A stretch of DNA of 10,948 nt, from assembly GCA_035532535.1 (NCBI GenBank), contig DATKQT010000028.1:1-10948 (forward strand), in the 5' to 3' direction. Source of the DNA: Palsa-739 sp035532535. Lineage in GTDB: Bacteria; Actinomycetota; Thermoleophilia; Gaiellales; Gaiellaceae. This document shows positions 1 to 7,695 of the stretch, piece after piece. The position numbers and the translations under genes are program-made. Position 1 is the stretch's first letter. Each line of letters opens with the position of its first letter. Under the pieces are notes generated by a model. The model searched no databases. It was not told the DNA's origin and saw only the letters and a list, made by a program, of their open reading frames with translations.

Positions 1-797
1 GCGACGACGTGCGCGCGGGATGCGAGCAGGCGCATCGCGTCGGCGACCTCGTCGAGCGGCACGGCGACCGCCTCGTCCACGAGCTCTTGCGCGCGCGCCC
101 ACATCGTCGGCAGGAGGGCGCGACCTCCCGCGCCGTCGACGAACGACGCTCGGAACTCGATCTCGGCCGGTTCGCCGGCGCGCATCGCTGCGGCGAGCGG
201 CGCCGCCGTCTCGGGCTCGGCCGTGACGATGCACACGCCGGGCCGCAGCGCCTTCACGGCGCTCGCGATGCCGGCCGTAAGCCCGCCGCCGCCCCACGGG
301 GTGATCACCGTGTCGAACGCGTCGAGGTCCTCGACGATCTCCAGGCCGACCGTGCCGTTGCCGGCCATCACGAGCTCGTCCTCGACGGGATGCACGAAGA
401 GGCCGTTCACACCCTCGTAGCGCCGGTCGACCATCGCCTGCCACCACGCCTCGTGCGAGACGGGGATGATCTCGCCGCCGAGCCGCTCGACCGCGTCGAG
501 CTTCGCGCGCGGCGCGTCTTCGGGCGCGACGACCCACGCACGCACGCCGGCCTCGCGTGCGGCCCACGCGACGCCCTGCGCCATGTTCCCGGCACTGGCG
601 GTGACGACGCCGCCCGCGAGCTCCGCCGGCGAGGCGGCTCGCACGGCCGAGAGCGCGCCGCGGAGCTTGAACGAGCCGATCGGCTGCAGGCACTCGAGCT
701 TCAGCCAGATGCGCTCGTCGAGCCGAACGAGCGGAGTACGCAGCACGTCGTCGCCGAGCCGCTCGCGGGCGCGGCGGATCTCGTCGAGCGGGATCAA
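1..797 (-). CDS. PLP-dependent threonine/serine dehydratase-like enzyme (3' end outside window)
   Basis: Fold-type II PLP enzyme resembling threonine/serine ammonia-lyases and serine racemases, which dehydrate and deaminate hydroxy amino acids to 2-oxo acids plus ammonia. About 265 residues are visible; the C-terminus lies beyond the left edge. The Schiff-base lysine motif GSFKLRG is at residues 41-47 (Lys44), the substrate loop SAGNMAQG at 68-75, and the phosphate-binding glycine run WGGGG at 168-172. The usual loop is GNHAQ, so His is Met here. I chose the TTG at 797 because TTGA overlaps the stop of the upstream dioxygenase gene by four bases and the reading begins just where the family N-terminus should (LDEIRRAR...). 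No good ribosome site is seen, which fits coupling. It is the last gene of the operon visible here. The exact substrate is not determinable; threonine dehydratase is the closest general label. Confidence 0.85.
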   Translation of the reverse strand, partial: MIPLDEIRRARERLGDDVLRTPLVRLDERIWLKLECLQPIGSFKLRGALSAVRAASPAELAGGVVTASAGNMAQGVAWAAREAGVRAWVVAPEDAPRAKLDAVERLGGEIIPVSHEAWWQAMVDRRYEGVNGLFVHPVEDELVMAGNGTVGLEIVEDLDAFDTVITPWGGGGLTAGIASAVKALRPGVCIVTAEPETAAPLAAAMRAGEPAEIEFRASFVDGAGGRALLPTMWARAQELVDEAVAVPLDEVADAMRLLASRAHVV

Positions 798-1495
798 TCG
801 CTTTCTTTTGCCAGCATGGTGAGGTCGGTGCGCACGCGCCAGAGCTCGGGGAACATCTTGTTCTTGATCAGCCCGGCGAGCAGCTCGACCGGCGTGCCCT
901 GTGTGCCGACGACGTCCTCGCCGATGACGCGACCGACCATCTTGACGTGGCGGAAGCGCCAGATGCCGATCTGTTCGTCCCAGTCGGTGAGGAGCTCGGC
1001 GAGCTGGTAGACGTCCTCGTGCTCGCGGCCTTGCGTGTACACCTCGACGAGCGAGAGGGCGCGCTCCTTGCGCAGCCCGTCGAACGCGGCGTACAACGGT
1101 GGCGAGACCCGGCGGATCTCACGGAACCCGGGCGAATCGAAGCCGGATCCGTGCCCGAGCACGCGCCGGATCTCCTGGTACTCCCACGGCGACATCTGCT
1201 CGAGGTGCTCGAGGAAGCCGATCACGTACCGGATGCATGCGTTCGCGCGGCGCAGGAGACGCTGCGCAGCGGCGAGGTCGCGTGCCTCGATCAGCCGCGT
1301 CGCCTCTTCGACGTCGTTCCACGCATGCTTCAGCCACAGCTCCGAGGACTGGTGCACGGTCTGGAACAGCACCTCGTCGCGGTGCACCCACTCGTCGGCG
1401 GTCTTCTGCAGCGAGAGCAGCTCGTCGGTGCGGAGGTAGCGCTCGTAGTCGCTGCCGCCTGCACCGGGCAGGATGGGTGCGAACTCGTCCGTCAC
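794..1495 (-). CDS. Compact tryptophan 2,3-dioxygenase-family protein
   Basis: Heme dioxygenase of the tryptophan 2,3-dioxygenase family, which opens the indole ring of tryptophan to N-formylkynurenine. It has 233 residues, shorter than the roughly 280-300 I recall for characterised bacterial enzymes; the region between the SGF motif and the heme-ligand helix is reduced. Key positions are kept: Phe44 and His48 in LFQTVHQSSELW (distal pocket), Tyr106 and Arg110 in WEYQEIR (substrate carboxylate), SGF at 117-119, and the proximal heme ligand His183 in WRFRHVKMV. The substrate loop usually written GTGGSSG is GTQGTPV (197-203); its Thr198 is kept. The GTG start overlaps the M24 gene stop as GTGA and has AGGA a few bases upstream. 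No kynurenine formamidase or kynureninase is visible, so tryptophan as substrate is an inference. Family is confident, substrate is not. Confidence 0.88.
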   Translation of the reverse strand: MTDEFAPILPGAGGSDYERYLRTDELLSLQKTADEWVHRDEVLFQTVHQSSELWLKHAWNDVEEATRLIEARDLAAAQRLLRRANACIRYVIGFLEHLEQMSPWEYQEIRRVLGHGSGFDSPGFREIRRVSPPLYAAFDGLRKERALSLVEVYTQGREHEDVYQLAELLTDWDEQIGIWRFRHVKMVGRVIGEDVVGTQGTPVELLAGLIKNKMFPELWRVRTDLTMLAKESD

Positions 1496-2544
1496 CAGAT
1501 CCTCAAATCGAGCCCGGCGAGCGGAACGCCGCCGTCGGGGGTGACGAGCCACGTGTCCTGCATGTAGAGGCATTCTCGACCGTCGCCGGCGATCGCGTGC
1601 GGGTGCATGGAGAACACCATGTTGGCGGCCAGTTCGGTGTCGACGCCTTCGCCGATCTTCGGGAACTCGATCATCGTCATCCCGATCGAGTGGCCGGTCA
1701 CGTGGCCGAGGTGGTAGCCGCGCTCGGTGAACCCGGCGGAGACGGCGCGGTGGACGTCGTGCGCGGTCGCGCCCGGCCGGAGCGCGGTCTTCGCGGTCTC
1801 GTAGTACTCCTCGTACGCCTCGAGCATCCGCGAGACTTCCGCGCTCGGCGTGCCGAGCGCGCGCGAGACCTCGACCCAGTGGCCGCCCGGTCCGGCGATC
1901 TCGAGCGAGGGCACGCAGTAGTCGCCGAGAATGGTGTCGCTGCGCGCAAGCGTGAACTCGGCGCCGACGAGGACCATGTTCATCGTCAGCCGGCCGCAAC
2001 CGCGCTCGACAAAGAGCCGCTCCGCGGGCGCCATGACTTCGGCCGCAGTGCGCCCCGGCGCGTACGCCTCGCGAAACGCGTGGAAGCCGTCGGTGTTGAT
2101 GCGGACGCTGTCGCGGACCGATTCCAGCTCGGCGTCCGACTTCACGGCGCGCGCGTGATCGAACTCGAGATCCCACGGCACGAGCTCGGCGGCGCCGTCG
2201 AGCGCGGCGAAGTCGCGCACCGTCATCACGTAGTCGAGCCCGTACACGCCGACGCGCTTGCCGCGCAGCCGTCCCGCGAGCCACTCGCCCGGCCGGTCGA
2301 CGAATTGCTGGTCGGCGATCTGCGAGTCGCCGTGCTCGCCCACGTAGCGAGCCTCGCTCGGGAACACGATCGTCGGCTCGCCCTCGACCGGGATGAGAAC
2401 GTATGCGTAGCGGTGCACGATCGTGAAGCCGCTCACGTAGGTGACCGCGCCCTCGAAGCCGCTGTACTCGGATCCGCACACGAGCGCAGCGTCCAGGCCG
2501 TCGCGTGCGAGGGCGTCGCGCACGTTCGCGTGCCGCCGGCTCAC
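1492..2544 (-). CDS. M24 (creatinase/Xaa-Pro dipeptidase fold) hydrolase with substituted metal site
   Basis: Pita-bread-fold protein of 350 residues: a creatinase-like N-terminal domain (about 1-135) and an M24 catalytic domain (about 140-345). Canonical metallopeptidases bind two metals with Asp, Asp, His, Glu, Glu. Here the aligned positions read Glu215 (SLEIAG), Glu225 (WVEVSR), His285 (TGHSIGM), His314 (SMHPH, normally EPG) and Gln329 (MQDTW, normally IED), and the usual VHE motif is MIE (291-293). It therefore resembles metal-independent or non-peptidase members such as creatinase and ectoine hydrolase, which cleave other C-N bonds, rather than a working aminopeptidase. The GTG at 2544 gives a four-base overlap with the upstream gene. 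An in-frame GTG at 2553 has GGAGG four bases upstream (2558-2562) and is equally possible, adding three residues. Calling it proline dipeptidase would be misleading. Confidence 0.85.
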   Translation of the reverse strand: MSRRHANVRDALARDGLDAALVCGSEYSGFEGAVTYVSGFTIVHRYAYVLIPVEGEPTIVFPSEARYVGEHGDSQIADQQFVDRPGEWLAGRLRGKRVGVYGLDYVMTVRDFAALDGAAELVPWDLEFDHARAVKSDAELESVRDSVRINTDGFHAFREAYAPGRTAAEVMAPAERLFVERGCGRLTMNMVLVGAEFTLARSDTILGDYCVPSLEIAGPGGHWVEVSRALGTPSAEVSRMLEAYEEYYETAKTALRPGATAHDVHRAVSAGFTERGYHLGHVTGHSIGMTMIEFPKIGEGVDTELAANMVFSMHPHAIAGDGRECLYMQDTWLVTPDGGVPLAGLDLRIW

Positions 2545-3461
2545 TTCGTCCACGAGTCCTCCACCCCTTTCACGAGCGCCCAGATCGCCTGGTTCAGCGG
2601 CGTCGGCACCCCGTGCTCGCGCCCGAAGCGGACGATACCGCCGTTGAGGTAGTCGATCTCGGTCGTCCGGCGCGCCTCGACGTCCTGCAGCATCGAGGCC
2701 TTGTGGTCGTAGGCGACCTCGGGCTTCGCCGCGTGGTCGATGAGATCCTCCGGGTCGGCGTCGAGCTCGATCCCCTGCGCCGCCGCGACCGCCTTCCCTT
2801 CGTCGACGAGGCCGGAGACGAGCTTCCGCAGGTCGGGGCGCTCGACCACCCGGCCGTGCGTCAGGCCGGTGAGCGCGCCGATCGGGTTCGTGGCGGCGTT
2901 GAAGATCACCTTGCGCCATTGCGGGCCGCGCGCGTCGGTGACGGCCGTCGTCGGCATGCCGCCGCGCGTGCACGCTTCGGCGAGGCGCTGGACCTCGGCG
3001 AACGGCGCCGGCCGCGGCTCGAACGGCCCCAGCGTCGTGTCGCCCTTCACGTCCCACTGCACGTGGCCGGGCGCGAGGATCTTGCCGGCCGGGAACGTCG
3101 TTCCGCGAATGACGCGTTCGACGTGCTCGGCGATCGCCTCTTCGTTGCCGAGCCCGTTCTGGACGGTCGCGACGCAGCCGTTCGCGAAGGCGTGCGCGGT
3201 CGCGGCGACGGCCGCGCTCGTGTGCATCGCCTTCGTCGCGACGATGCCGAACTCGCAGGGCGGAAGCTCTGCGGCATCCGTCGTCGCGCGCAGCCGCCCG
3301 ACGACCTCGCCCGCCCCTGAGAGATGAAGGCCGTTCGCGTTGATCGCGTCGACGTGCTCGCGCGACAGGTCGTACGCCCATACCTCGACGTCGTCCAGCT
3401 GCGCGAGGTTCGCCGCGAACAGCGAGCCGACCGCACCGCAACCGATGATCGCCACCCTCAC
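2541..3461 (-). CDS. Ketopantoate reductase-family dehydrogenase, copy 1 (ApbA/PanE-like)
   Basis: Cytoplasmic NAD(P)-dependent 2-oxo/2-hydroxy acid oxidoreductase of the ApbA/PanE family, 306 residues, full length. The Rossmann motif GCGAVGS is at 7-13. Family catalytic and binding positions are present: Lys77, Asn102 in QNGLG, Lys184 in QWRKVIFNAATNP, Ser256 in SMLQD and Glu268 in TEIDYLNG. The residue that in E. coli PanE is Arg31, contacting the NADPH phosphate, is Asp31 here (WAYDLS), which suggests NADH rather than NADPH. The GTG start overlaps the preceding gene as GTGA, with AAGGAGG ten bases upstream (3472-3478). It sits directly after a diverged paralogue in a catabolic-looking operon with no other pantothenate gene, so a role outside vitamin B5 synthesis is more likely; the substrate is unknown. 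Confidence 0.9.
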   Translation of the reverse strand: MRVAIIGCGAVGSLFAANLAQLDDVEVWAYDLSREHVDAINANGLHLSGAGEVVGRLRATTDAAELPPCEFGIVATKAMHTSAAVAATAHAFANGCVATVQNGLGNEEAIAEHVERVIRGTTFPAGKILAPGHVQWDVKGDTTLGPFEPRPAPFAEVQRLAEACTRGGMPTTAVTDARGPQWRKVIFNAATNPIGALTGLTHGRVVERPDLRKLVSGLVDEGKAVAAAQGIELDADPEDLIDHAAKPEVAYDHKASMLQDVEARRTTEIDYLNGGIVRFGREHGVPTPLNQAIWALVKGVEDSWTK

Positions 3462-4360
3462 GAGTACGAAGCCTCCTTTGCCTTGACGAGGCGGTAGACC
3501 GCCGTGTGGAGCGGGACCGGAACACAATGCTGCTCGGCCGCGCGCACGAGCGAACCGGTGATGAGCTCGATCTCGGTCGGCCGGTGCGCCTTGACGTCCT
3601 CGAGCATCGACGGGTAGTGCGCGTGGCCGTGCTGCGTCGCGTGCACGTTCATCTCCCAGGGATCCTCGCGGAGCTCGACGCCCGCCGCCGCGGCGACCGC
3701 CTTGCCCTCGTCCACGAGGTCGTGGACGAGCCCGCCCAGCATGCCTGCGGCGAAGTGGAAGTCGTGCGGAAGACCCGTCAGCGCCGCGACGGTGTTGACG
3801 GTCGCGTTGAAGATGAGCTTCGACCACTGCGCCGGGCGCAGGTCGTCGAACGCCTCGGCCTTCAGGCCGGCAGCGCGGATCAGCTCTGCGACCGCCTCGG
3901 CGTCCGCCTGCGTCGTGTCGCGGTAGGGGCCGATCCACGTCGCGGTGTCGAGCACGTACTCGACGTGCGAGTCATCGTGCCGCGTGCCGCTCATGAAAGT
4001 GACGGCGGAGAGCAGTGGCCACACGCCGTGTGCCGCGACGACGTCCTCGGCGCCGAGCCCGTTCTGCACCGTCATGACCGTTGCGTTCGGAAAATGGCCG
4101 GCGATCGATGCGGCGAGCGGCTCGAGGTCGCCGCCCTTGCAGGCAAGGACGACGAGAGCGGCGTCGCCGAGCTCGGCCGGATCGGTGGAGGCGGCGACAC
4201 GCGCGGTGAAACCGGACCGGCCGGAGACGCACAGGCCGTGCTCGTTCAGCGTGCGCGCGTGATCCTCGCGCCGCGTCAGCACCGCGACGTCCGCGACGCG
4301 CGCGAGGTGCGCGGCGAAGAGGCTCCCAATCGTTCCCGCACCTGCGACAACGACTCTCAT
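3458..4360 (-). CDS. Ketopantoate reductase-family dehydrogenase, copy 2 (ApbA/PanE-like)
   Basis: Second ApbA/PanE-family oxidoreductase, 300 residues, adjacent to its paralogue. Rossmann motif GAGTIGS at 7-13; Lys75, Asn100 in QNGLG, Lys181 in QWSKLIFNATVNT, Ser251 in SMLED and Glu263 in PTEI are in the family positions. After the second strand it carries Arg30-Arg31 (LTRRED), as expected for NADPH binding and unlike copy 1. The usual TEIDYING segment is TEIELITG (262-269): Asp, Tyr and Asn are replaced by Glu, Leu and Thr, so the substrate pocket likely differs. I chose the ATG at 4360, which overlaps the permease stop as ATGA; an in-frame ATG at 4372 would add MDAP. Reduction or oxidation of a short 2-oxo/2-hydroxy acid is the likely chemistry; the actual substrate is not evident. 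Confidence 0.9.
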   Translation of the reverse strand: MRVVVAGAGTIGSLFAAHLARVADVAVLTRREDHARTLNEHGLCVSGRSGFTARVAASTDPAELGDAALVVLACKGGDLEPLAASIAGHFPNATVMTVQNGLGAEDVVAAHGVWPLLSAVTFMSGTRHDDSHVEYVLDTATWIGPYRDTTQADAEAVAELIRAAGLKAEAFDDLRPAQWSKLIFNATVNTVAALTGLPHDFHFAAGMLGGLVHDLVDEGKAVAAAAGVELREDPWEMNVHATQHGHAHYPSMLEDVKAHRPTEIELITGSLVRAAEQHCVPVPLHTAVYRLVKAKEASYS

Positions 4361-5352
4361 CGGCGCATCCACCCGAGCGAAAGCTCGCGGCCTCCGGTGA
4401 TCCCGCTCGGACGCACGATGAGGATGACCGCCATGAGCACGCCGACGGTGAGCTCGGCGGTGCCCGTCGGCAGGTTGAGATGCCAGCCGAGGAGGTCGAC
4501 GCCGTTCTCCGACGCCGAGAGGAACGAGTCGAGCCCGCCGATCGCAAGCGCGCCCACGACAGCGCCGAGCAGGCTGCCGGAGCCGCCGACCACGAGCATC
4601 GCGAGGGTGATGAACGTCACATCGAGATAGAGCGAGTCGATCTCGACCGGCAGCAGGTGGACGTACAGTCCTCCGGCGAGGCCGGCGAGCGCCCCGGAGA
4701 CGGCGAATGCCAGCAGCCGCTGACGGTAGATGGAGATCCCCGCTGCGGACGCTGCCGCCGGATCCTCACGTGTCGCGCGCAACTGCCGGCCGAAGCGGCT
4801 GCGCTGGTATGCGAACGCGACGACGACGCAGACCAGCGCACCGATCGCCGCCTGCCAGATACCGGTCGTCTCGGGGACCGAAGAGAATGCGTTGAGCCCC
4901 GGCCCGATCTTGTCGTAGTAGCGCAGGACGTTGTTCACGATCTCGAGCACGCCGAAGGTGGCGATCCCGGCGGCGAGACCGGAGAGGCGCATGAGCGGCA
5001 AGCCGGCGATGAACGCGAACACGAGCCCCGCGACGGCTGCAAGCAGGAGCGAGGGCACGTTGCCGACCGTCGCCGTGCGCAGGAAGCCGGCGAGCCCGGG
5101 CATGATCGCCGCGCGCTCCGCCGCCGGAACGGTGAGCACGCCCGCCGTCCACACACCGAGCGCGACGAACGAGATGTGCCCGAACGAGAGCACGCCCGAG
5201 TTGCCGATGAACACATAGAGCGCGACGACGATCGCGACCTTGATGAGCGTGTCGAGGAAGTACGTCTGGAGCGCGCTCGAGACGACGAGGCCGAGCAGCG
5301 CGGTGCCGACCACGAGCGCCACGGGAGCGATCAGCTCGTGCAGCTTCTTCAT
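4357..5352 (-). CDS. livM: LivM-like branched-chain amino acid ABC transporter permease
   Basis: Inner-membrane permease of a LIV/HAAT-type ABC importer, 331 residues, about eight to ten hydrophobic segments. The segment GNSGVLSFGHISF (50-62) is the typical LivM N-terminal signature, and LRATREDPAAASAAGIS (191-207) followed by AFAVSGALAGLAGGLY is the cytoplasmic coupling loop that contacts the ATPases. GGSGSLLGAVVGA (256-268) is the usual C-terminal membrane motif. The ATG overlaps the upstream permease stop as ATGA, with GGAG ten bases upstream. It pairs with the LivH-like subunit encoded just before it. Family members import branched-chain amino acids, amides, urea or aromatic compounds, so the symbol denotes family and not substrate. 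Confidence 0.93.
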   Translation of the reverse strand: MKKLHELIAPVALVVGTALLGLVVSSALQTYFLDTLIKVAIVVALYVFIGNSGVLSFGHISFVALGVWTAGVLTVPAAERAAIMPGLAGFLRTATVGNVPSLLLAAVAGLVFAFIAGLPLMRLSGLAAGIATFGVLEIVNNVLRYYDKIGPGLNAFSSVPETTGIWQAAIGALVCVVVAFAYQRSRFGRQLRATREDPAAASAAGISIYRQRLLAFAVSGALAGLAGGLYVHLLPVEIDSLYLDVTFITLAMLVVGGSGSLLGAVVGALAIGGLDSFLSASENGVDLLGWHLNLPTGTAELTVGVLMAVILIVRPSGITGGRELSLGWMRR

Positions 5353-6242
5353 AGGCGTTCGGCTCCGGTGCCGGCGCGCGCGAACAGACCGTTCGGGCGG
5401 ACGAGGAGGACGAGGATCACCGCGGCAAAGAGGAACGTGGGCAGGTACTGGCTCTGGTTCGTCGGGAGTGCACCGCCGAGGAGCCCACTCGCGAAGCCGA
5501 TCGTGAACCCGCCAAGCGTCGCCGGGATGGGCCGCGTGAGCCCGCCGAGGACGACGCCTGCGAGGACGATGATCGTGTCGTCGAGCGCGAAGATCGGCGT
5601 CACCTGCGGATTGCGGGCCGTGAGCATCACGGCGGAGACGGCCGCAAGCAGGCCCGAGATGAGGACCGCTCCGCCGATGACGCGGTTCGCGCGAACGCCG
5701 AGCATGCGCGCGGTGCGGAAGTCCATGGAGGCGGCGCGCATGTGCAACCCGACCGATGTGCGCGTGAGCAGCAGTTGGAGGAGGCCGAGACAGACGGCTG
5801 CGACGACGACGGAGACGATCGCGATCTTCCGGATCTCGACGCCGCCGACGTCCCACGGCTGGTTGAGCGGCCCCATCGACGACGCGACCGTCCCCAGCTG
5901 CCCGAACGCGAGCACAGCGATGCTCTGCATTAGGAACGCGATGGCAAACGTCGCCACGAGCATCACCGCAGGAGACTGCGTGCGTAGCGGACGGAACACG
6001 ACTCGGTCCATGAGCATCGACAGCACGAGCACGACCGCGAAACAGAGCAGGATTCCCGCCCACGACGGCCAGCCCCACACGGAGGCGTAGGCGATCGCGT
6101 ACGCGCCGGCCATGATGAGCTGCCCGTAGGCGAAGTTGACGAGTCGCAGCACGCCGAAGACGAGACCGATCCCGACCGCCATGAGGGCGTAGATACCGCC
6201 GAGCGACAGCGCGTCAGCGAGCGTCTGCCAGGACACACTCAT
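5349..6242 (-). CDS. livH: LivH-like branched-chain amino acid ABC transporter permease
   Basis: Inner-membrane permease partner of LivM, 297 residues with about eight hydrophobic helices. It opens with GGIYALMAVGIGLVFGVLRL (15-34) and NFAYGQLIMAGAY (36-48), the classic LivH start. The coupling loop is GLHMRAASMDFRTARMLGV (165-183). The late motif usually rich in GGxGSxxGA is GGLTRPIPATLGG (233-245), a mild divergence. VRPNGLF (281-287) is the common C-terminal signature. The ATG overlaps the LivF-like stop as ATGA; no clear Shine-Dalgarno is visible, so translation may depend on coupling. Together with the LivM-like protein it should form the membrane channel of the importer. Confidence 0.93.
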   Translation of the reverse strand: MSVSWQTLADALSLGGIYALMAVGIGLVFGVLRLVNFAYGQLIMAGAYAIAYASVWGWPSWAGILLCFAVVLVLSMLMDRVVFRPLRTQSPAVMLVATFAIAFLMQSIAVLAFGQLGTVASSMGPLNQPWDVGGVEIRKIAIVSVVVAAVCLGLLQLLLTRTSVGLHMRAASMDFRTARMLGVRANRVIGGAVLISGLLAAVSAVMLTARNPQVTPIFALDDTIIVLAGVVLGGLTRPIPATLGGFTIGFASGLLGGALPTNQSQYLPTFLFAAVILVLLVRPNGLFARAGTGAERL

Positions 6243-6931
6243 GCGAAGTACGCCGCCACGAGCTTTTCGGTGTCCTCCGCGTCCTTCGGGCCGAGCGTGA
6301 GGCGCAGCTCGCCGTTCGACAGTACGTACGTGCGGTCTGCGAGCGCGACCGTTCGCTGCGCGCGTTGCTCGACGAGCAATACGGCAAGCCCGCGCTCGCG
6401 AATCGCCGCGAGCGCGTCGAACACGACGCTGACGATCCGCGGCGCGAGGCCGAGCGACGGTTCGTCGAGGAGCAGCACGCTCGGGTCGGCGACGAGCGCG
6501 CGCGCGATCGCGAGTTGTTGCTGCTGTCCGCCGGAGAGCGCGCCGGCCTGCCGGCGCCGGAACTCCTCGATCACGGGAAAGAGCTCGAACACCCCGTCGA
6601 TGCCGCCCGGGTTGCGGCGCGCGGCCAGACCGAGGCGAAGGTTCTCCTCGACCGTCAACTCGGCGAAGATGCGCCGCCCCTCGGGCACGAGTGCGATACC
6701 CGCGCGCGCAACGTCCTCCGTCCGGCGGCCGCGCAGCGACGCGCCGTCGAGCCTGATCTCCCCGCCGGCGACAGGAGCGGCGCCCATGATCGCGTTCAGC
6801 GTCGACGACTTCCCCGCGCCGTTCGGACCGATGAGCCCGACGATCTCGCCAGGCTTCACCTCGAGCGAGAGGCCGCGAACTGCCTCGACGGCGCCGTAGC
6901 GCACACGGAGGCCGTCGACGACGAGCGTCAC
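6239..6931 (-). CDS. livF: LivF-like ABC transporter ATP-binding protein
   Basis: Cytoplasmic ATPase of the LIV-type importer, 230 residues, normal length for LivF. Walker A GPNGAGKS is at 35-42, the ABC signature LSGGQ at 132-136 followed by QQQLAIARAL, Walker B LLLDEP at 153-158, and the LivF-type VLLVEQ switch region at 184-189. The phrase ALVPEGRRIFAELTVEENL is characteristic of LivF. The GTG start overlaps the upstream ATPase stop as GTGA and has GGAGG four bases upstream (6936-6940). It should form a heterodimer with the LivG-like ATPase and energise uptake through the two permeases. Confidence 0.94.
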   Translation of the reverse strand: MTLVVDGLRVRYGAVEAVRGLSLEVKPGEIVGLIGPNGAGKSSTLNAIMGAAPVAGGEIRLDGASLRGRRTEDVARAGIALVPEGRRIFAELTVEENLRLGLAARRNPGGIDGVFELFPVIEEFRRRQAGALSGGQQQQLAIARALVADPSVLLLDEPSLGLAPRIVSVVFDALAAIRERGLAVLLVEQRAQRTVALADRTYVLSNGELRLTLGPKDAEDTEKLVAAYFA

Positions 6932-7695
6932 GATTCCTCCGCGACGGCGCTCTCGCCGAGATACGCAGCAGTGACGTCGAGGTTCGCGCGAATCTCTGCA
7001 GGCGTCCCTTCCGCGAGCGTCTCGCCCTGATCGAGGACCTGGATGCGGTCGCACACGTCCATGATCAGCGCCATGTTGTGATCGATGAGCAACACGCCTG
7101 CTCCGTGGTCGTCGCGAAGGGAGCGCACGACCGCGGCGAACTCCGGGACTTCCGATTCCGGCAGCCCCGCGGCCGGCTCGTCGAGTAGGACGTAGCGGGG
7201 CTCGGTCACGAGTGCGCGCGCAACGCCGAGTCGCCGCTCGTCGCCGTGAGCGAGTGCGGCCGCCGGAACGTCGGCGTGGGCGTCGAGGCCGAGCAACTCG
7301 AGCACCTCGCCCGCGCGGCGAGCGGCGTTCCTGGGCGACGCGCCCGCACCCAGGGCCGAGACCTCGACGTTCTCCCGCACGGTCAGAGCGCGGAATGCGT
7401 GGCTGTGCTGAAACGTACGCGTGAGCCCGTTCCGGCCGCGCCTGCTCGCGCGCCAGCGTGTCACGTCGCGGCCGTCGAACCACACCTGGCCCTGCGTCGG
7501 CCGGTCGAAGCCGCTGAGGACGTTCACGAGCGTCGACTTCCCCGCCCCGTTGGGGCCGATCAGCCCCAGGACCTCGCCGCGGCGCAGCTCGAGCGTGACC
7601 TCCCGCAGAGCCTGGATGCCTTCGAAGGATCGAGAGACGGAGGAGGCCCGGAGCGAGTCCCCGGGCCTCCTGTCCGACGCAGCCTCTGCCGTCAC
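6928..7695 (-). CDS. livG: LivG-like ABC transporter ATP-binding protein
   Basis: Second ATPase of the importer, 255 residues. Walker A GPNGAGKS at 47-54, Q-loop Gln96 in LTRTFQHSHAF, signature LAHGDERRL at 148-156 (in place of LSGGQ, as is common in LivG proteins), Walker B VLLDEP at 169-174, switch LLIDHNM at 202-208, and the LivG-type C-terminal tail AEGTPAEIRANLDVTAAYLG. The N-terminus carries a short Arg/Asp-rich extension of about 14 residues before the ABC core. The GTG start at 7695 shares one base with the TAG stop of the binding-protein gene; no strong Shine-Dalgarno is visible, so it is probably translated by reinitiation. Confidence 0.93.
   Translation of the reverse strand: MTAEAASDRRPGDSLRASSVSRSFEGIQALREVTLELRRGEVLGLIGPNGAGKSTLVNVLSGFDRPTQGQVWFDGRDVTRWRASRRGRNGLTRTFQHSHAFRALTVRENVEVSALGAGASPRNAARRAGEVLELLGLDAHADVPAAALAHGDERRLGVARALVTEPRYVLLDEPAAGLPESEVPEFAAVVRSLRDDHGAGVLLIDHNMALIMDVCDRIQVLDQGETLAEGTPAEIRANLDVTAAYLGESAVAEES

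Noticed and set aside
9..1010. Plus-strand open frame of 333 codons at the left edge
   Set aside because: It is antisense to the PLP enzyme and the TDO-family gene, which carry clear catalytic motifs; its own translation is low-complexity and unrecognisable.
794..1495. A complete kynurenine pathway
   Set aside because: Only a TDO-family gene is present. No formamidase, kynureninase or kynurenine monooxygenase is visible in the window.
1492..2544. Annotation as an active Xaa-Pro dipeptidase
   Set aside because: Four of five metal ligands are substituted, so only the fold can be claimed.
1099..2652. Long plus-strand open frame opposite the TDO-family and M24 genes
   Set aside because: It shows no family motifs and antisense codons mirror the real genes on the minus strand; stops are rare by chance at this GC content.
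2541..4360. Annotation of the two dehydrogenases as pantothenate-synthesis PanE
   Set aside because: There are two diverged copies within a transport and catabolism operon and no pan genes nearby; family membership alone does not give that role.
4480..6090. Long plus-strand open frame of over 500 codons opposite the permease genes
   Set aside because: Its composition is Arg/Glu/Asp/His-rich with no recognisable domain, and it lies antisense to two well-recognised permeases. It is a GC-rich shadow frame.
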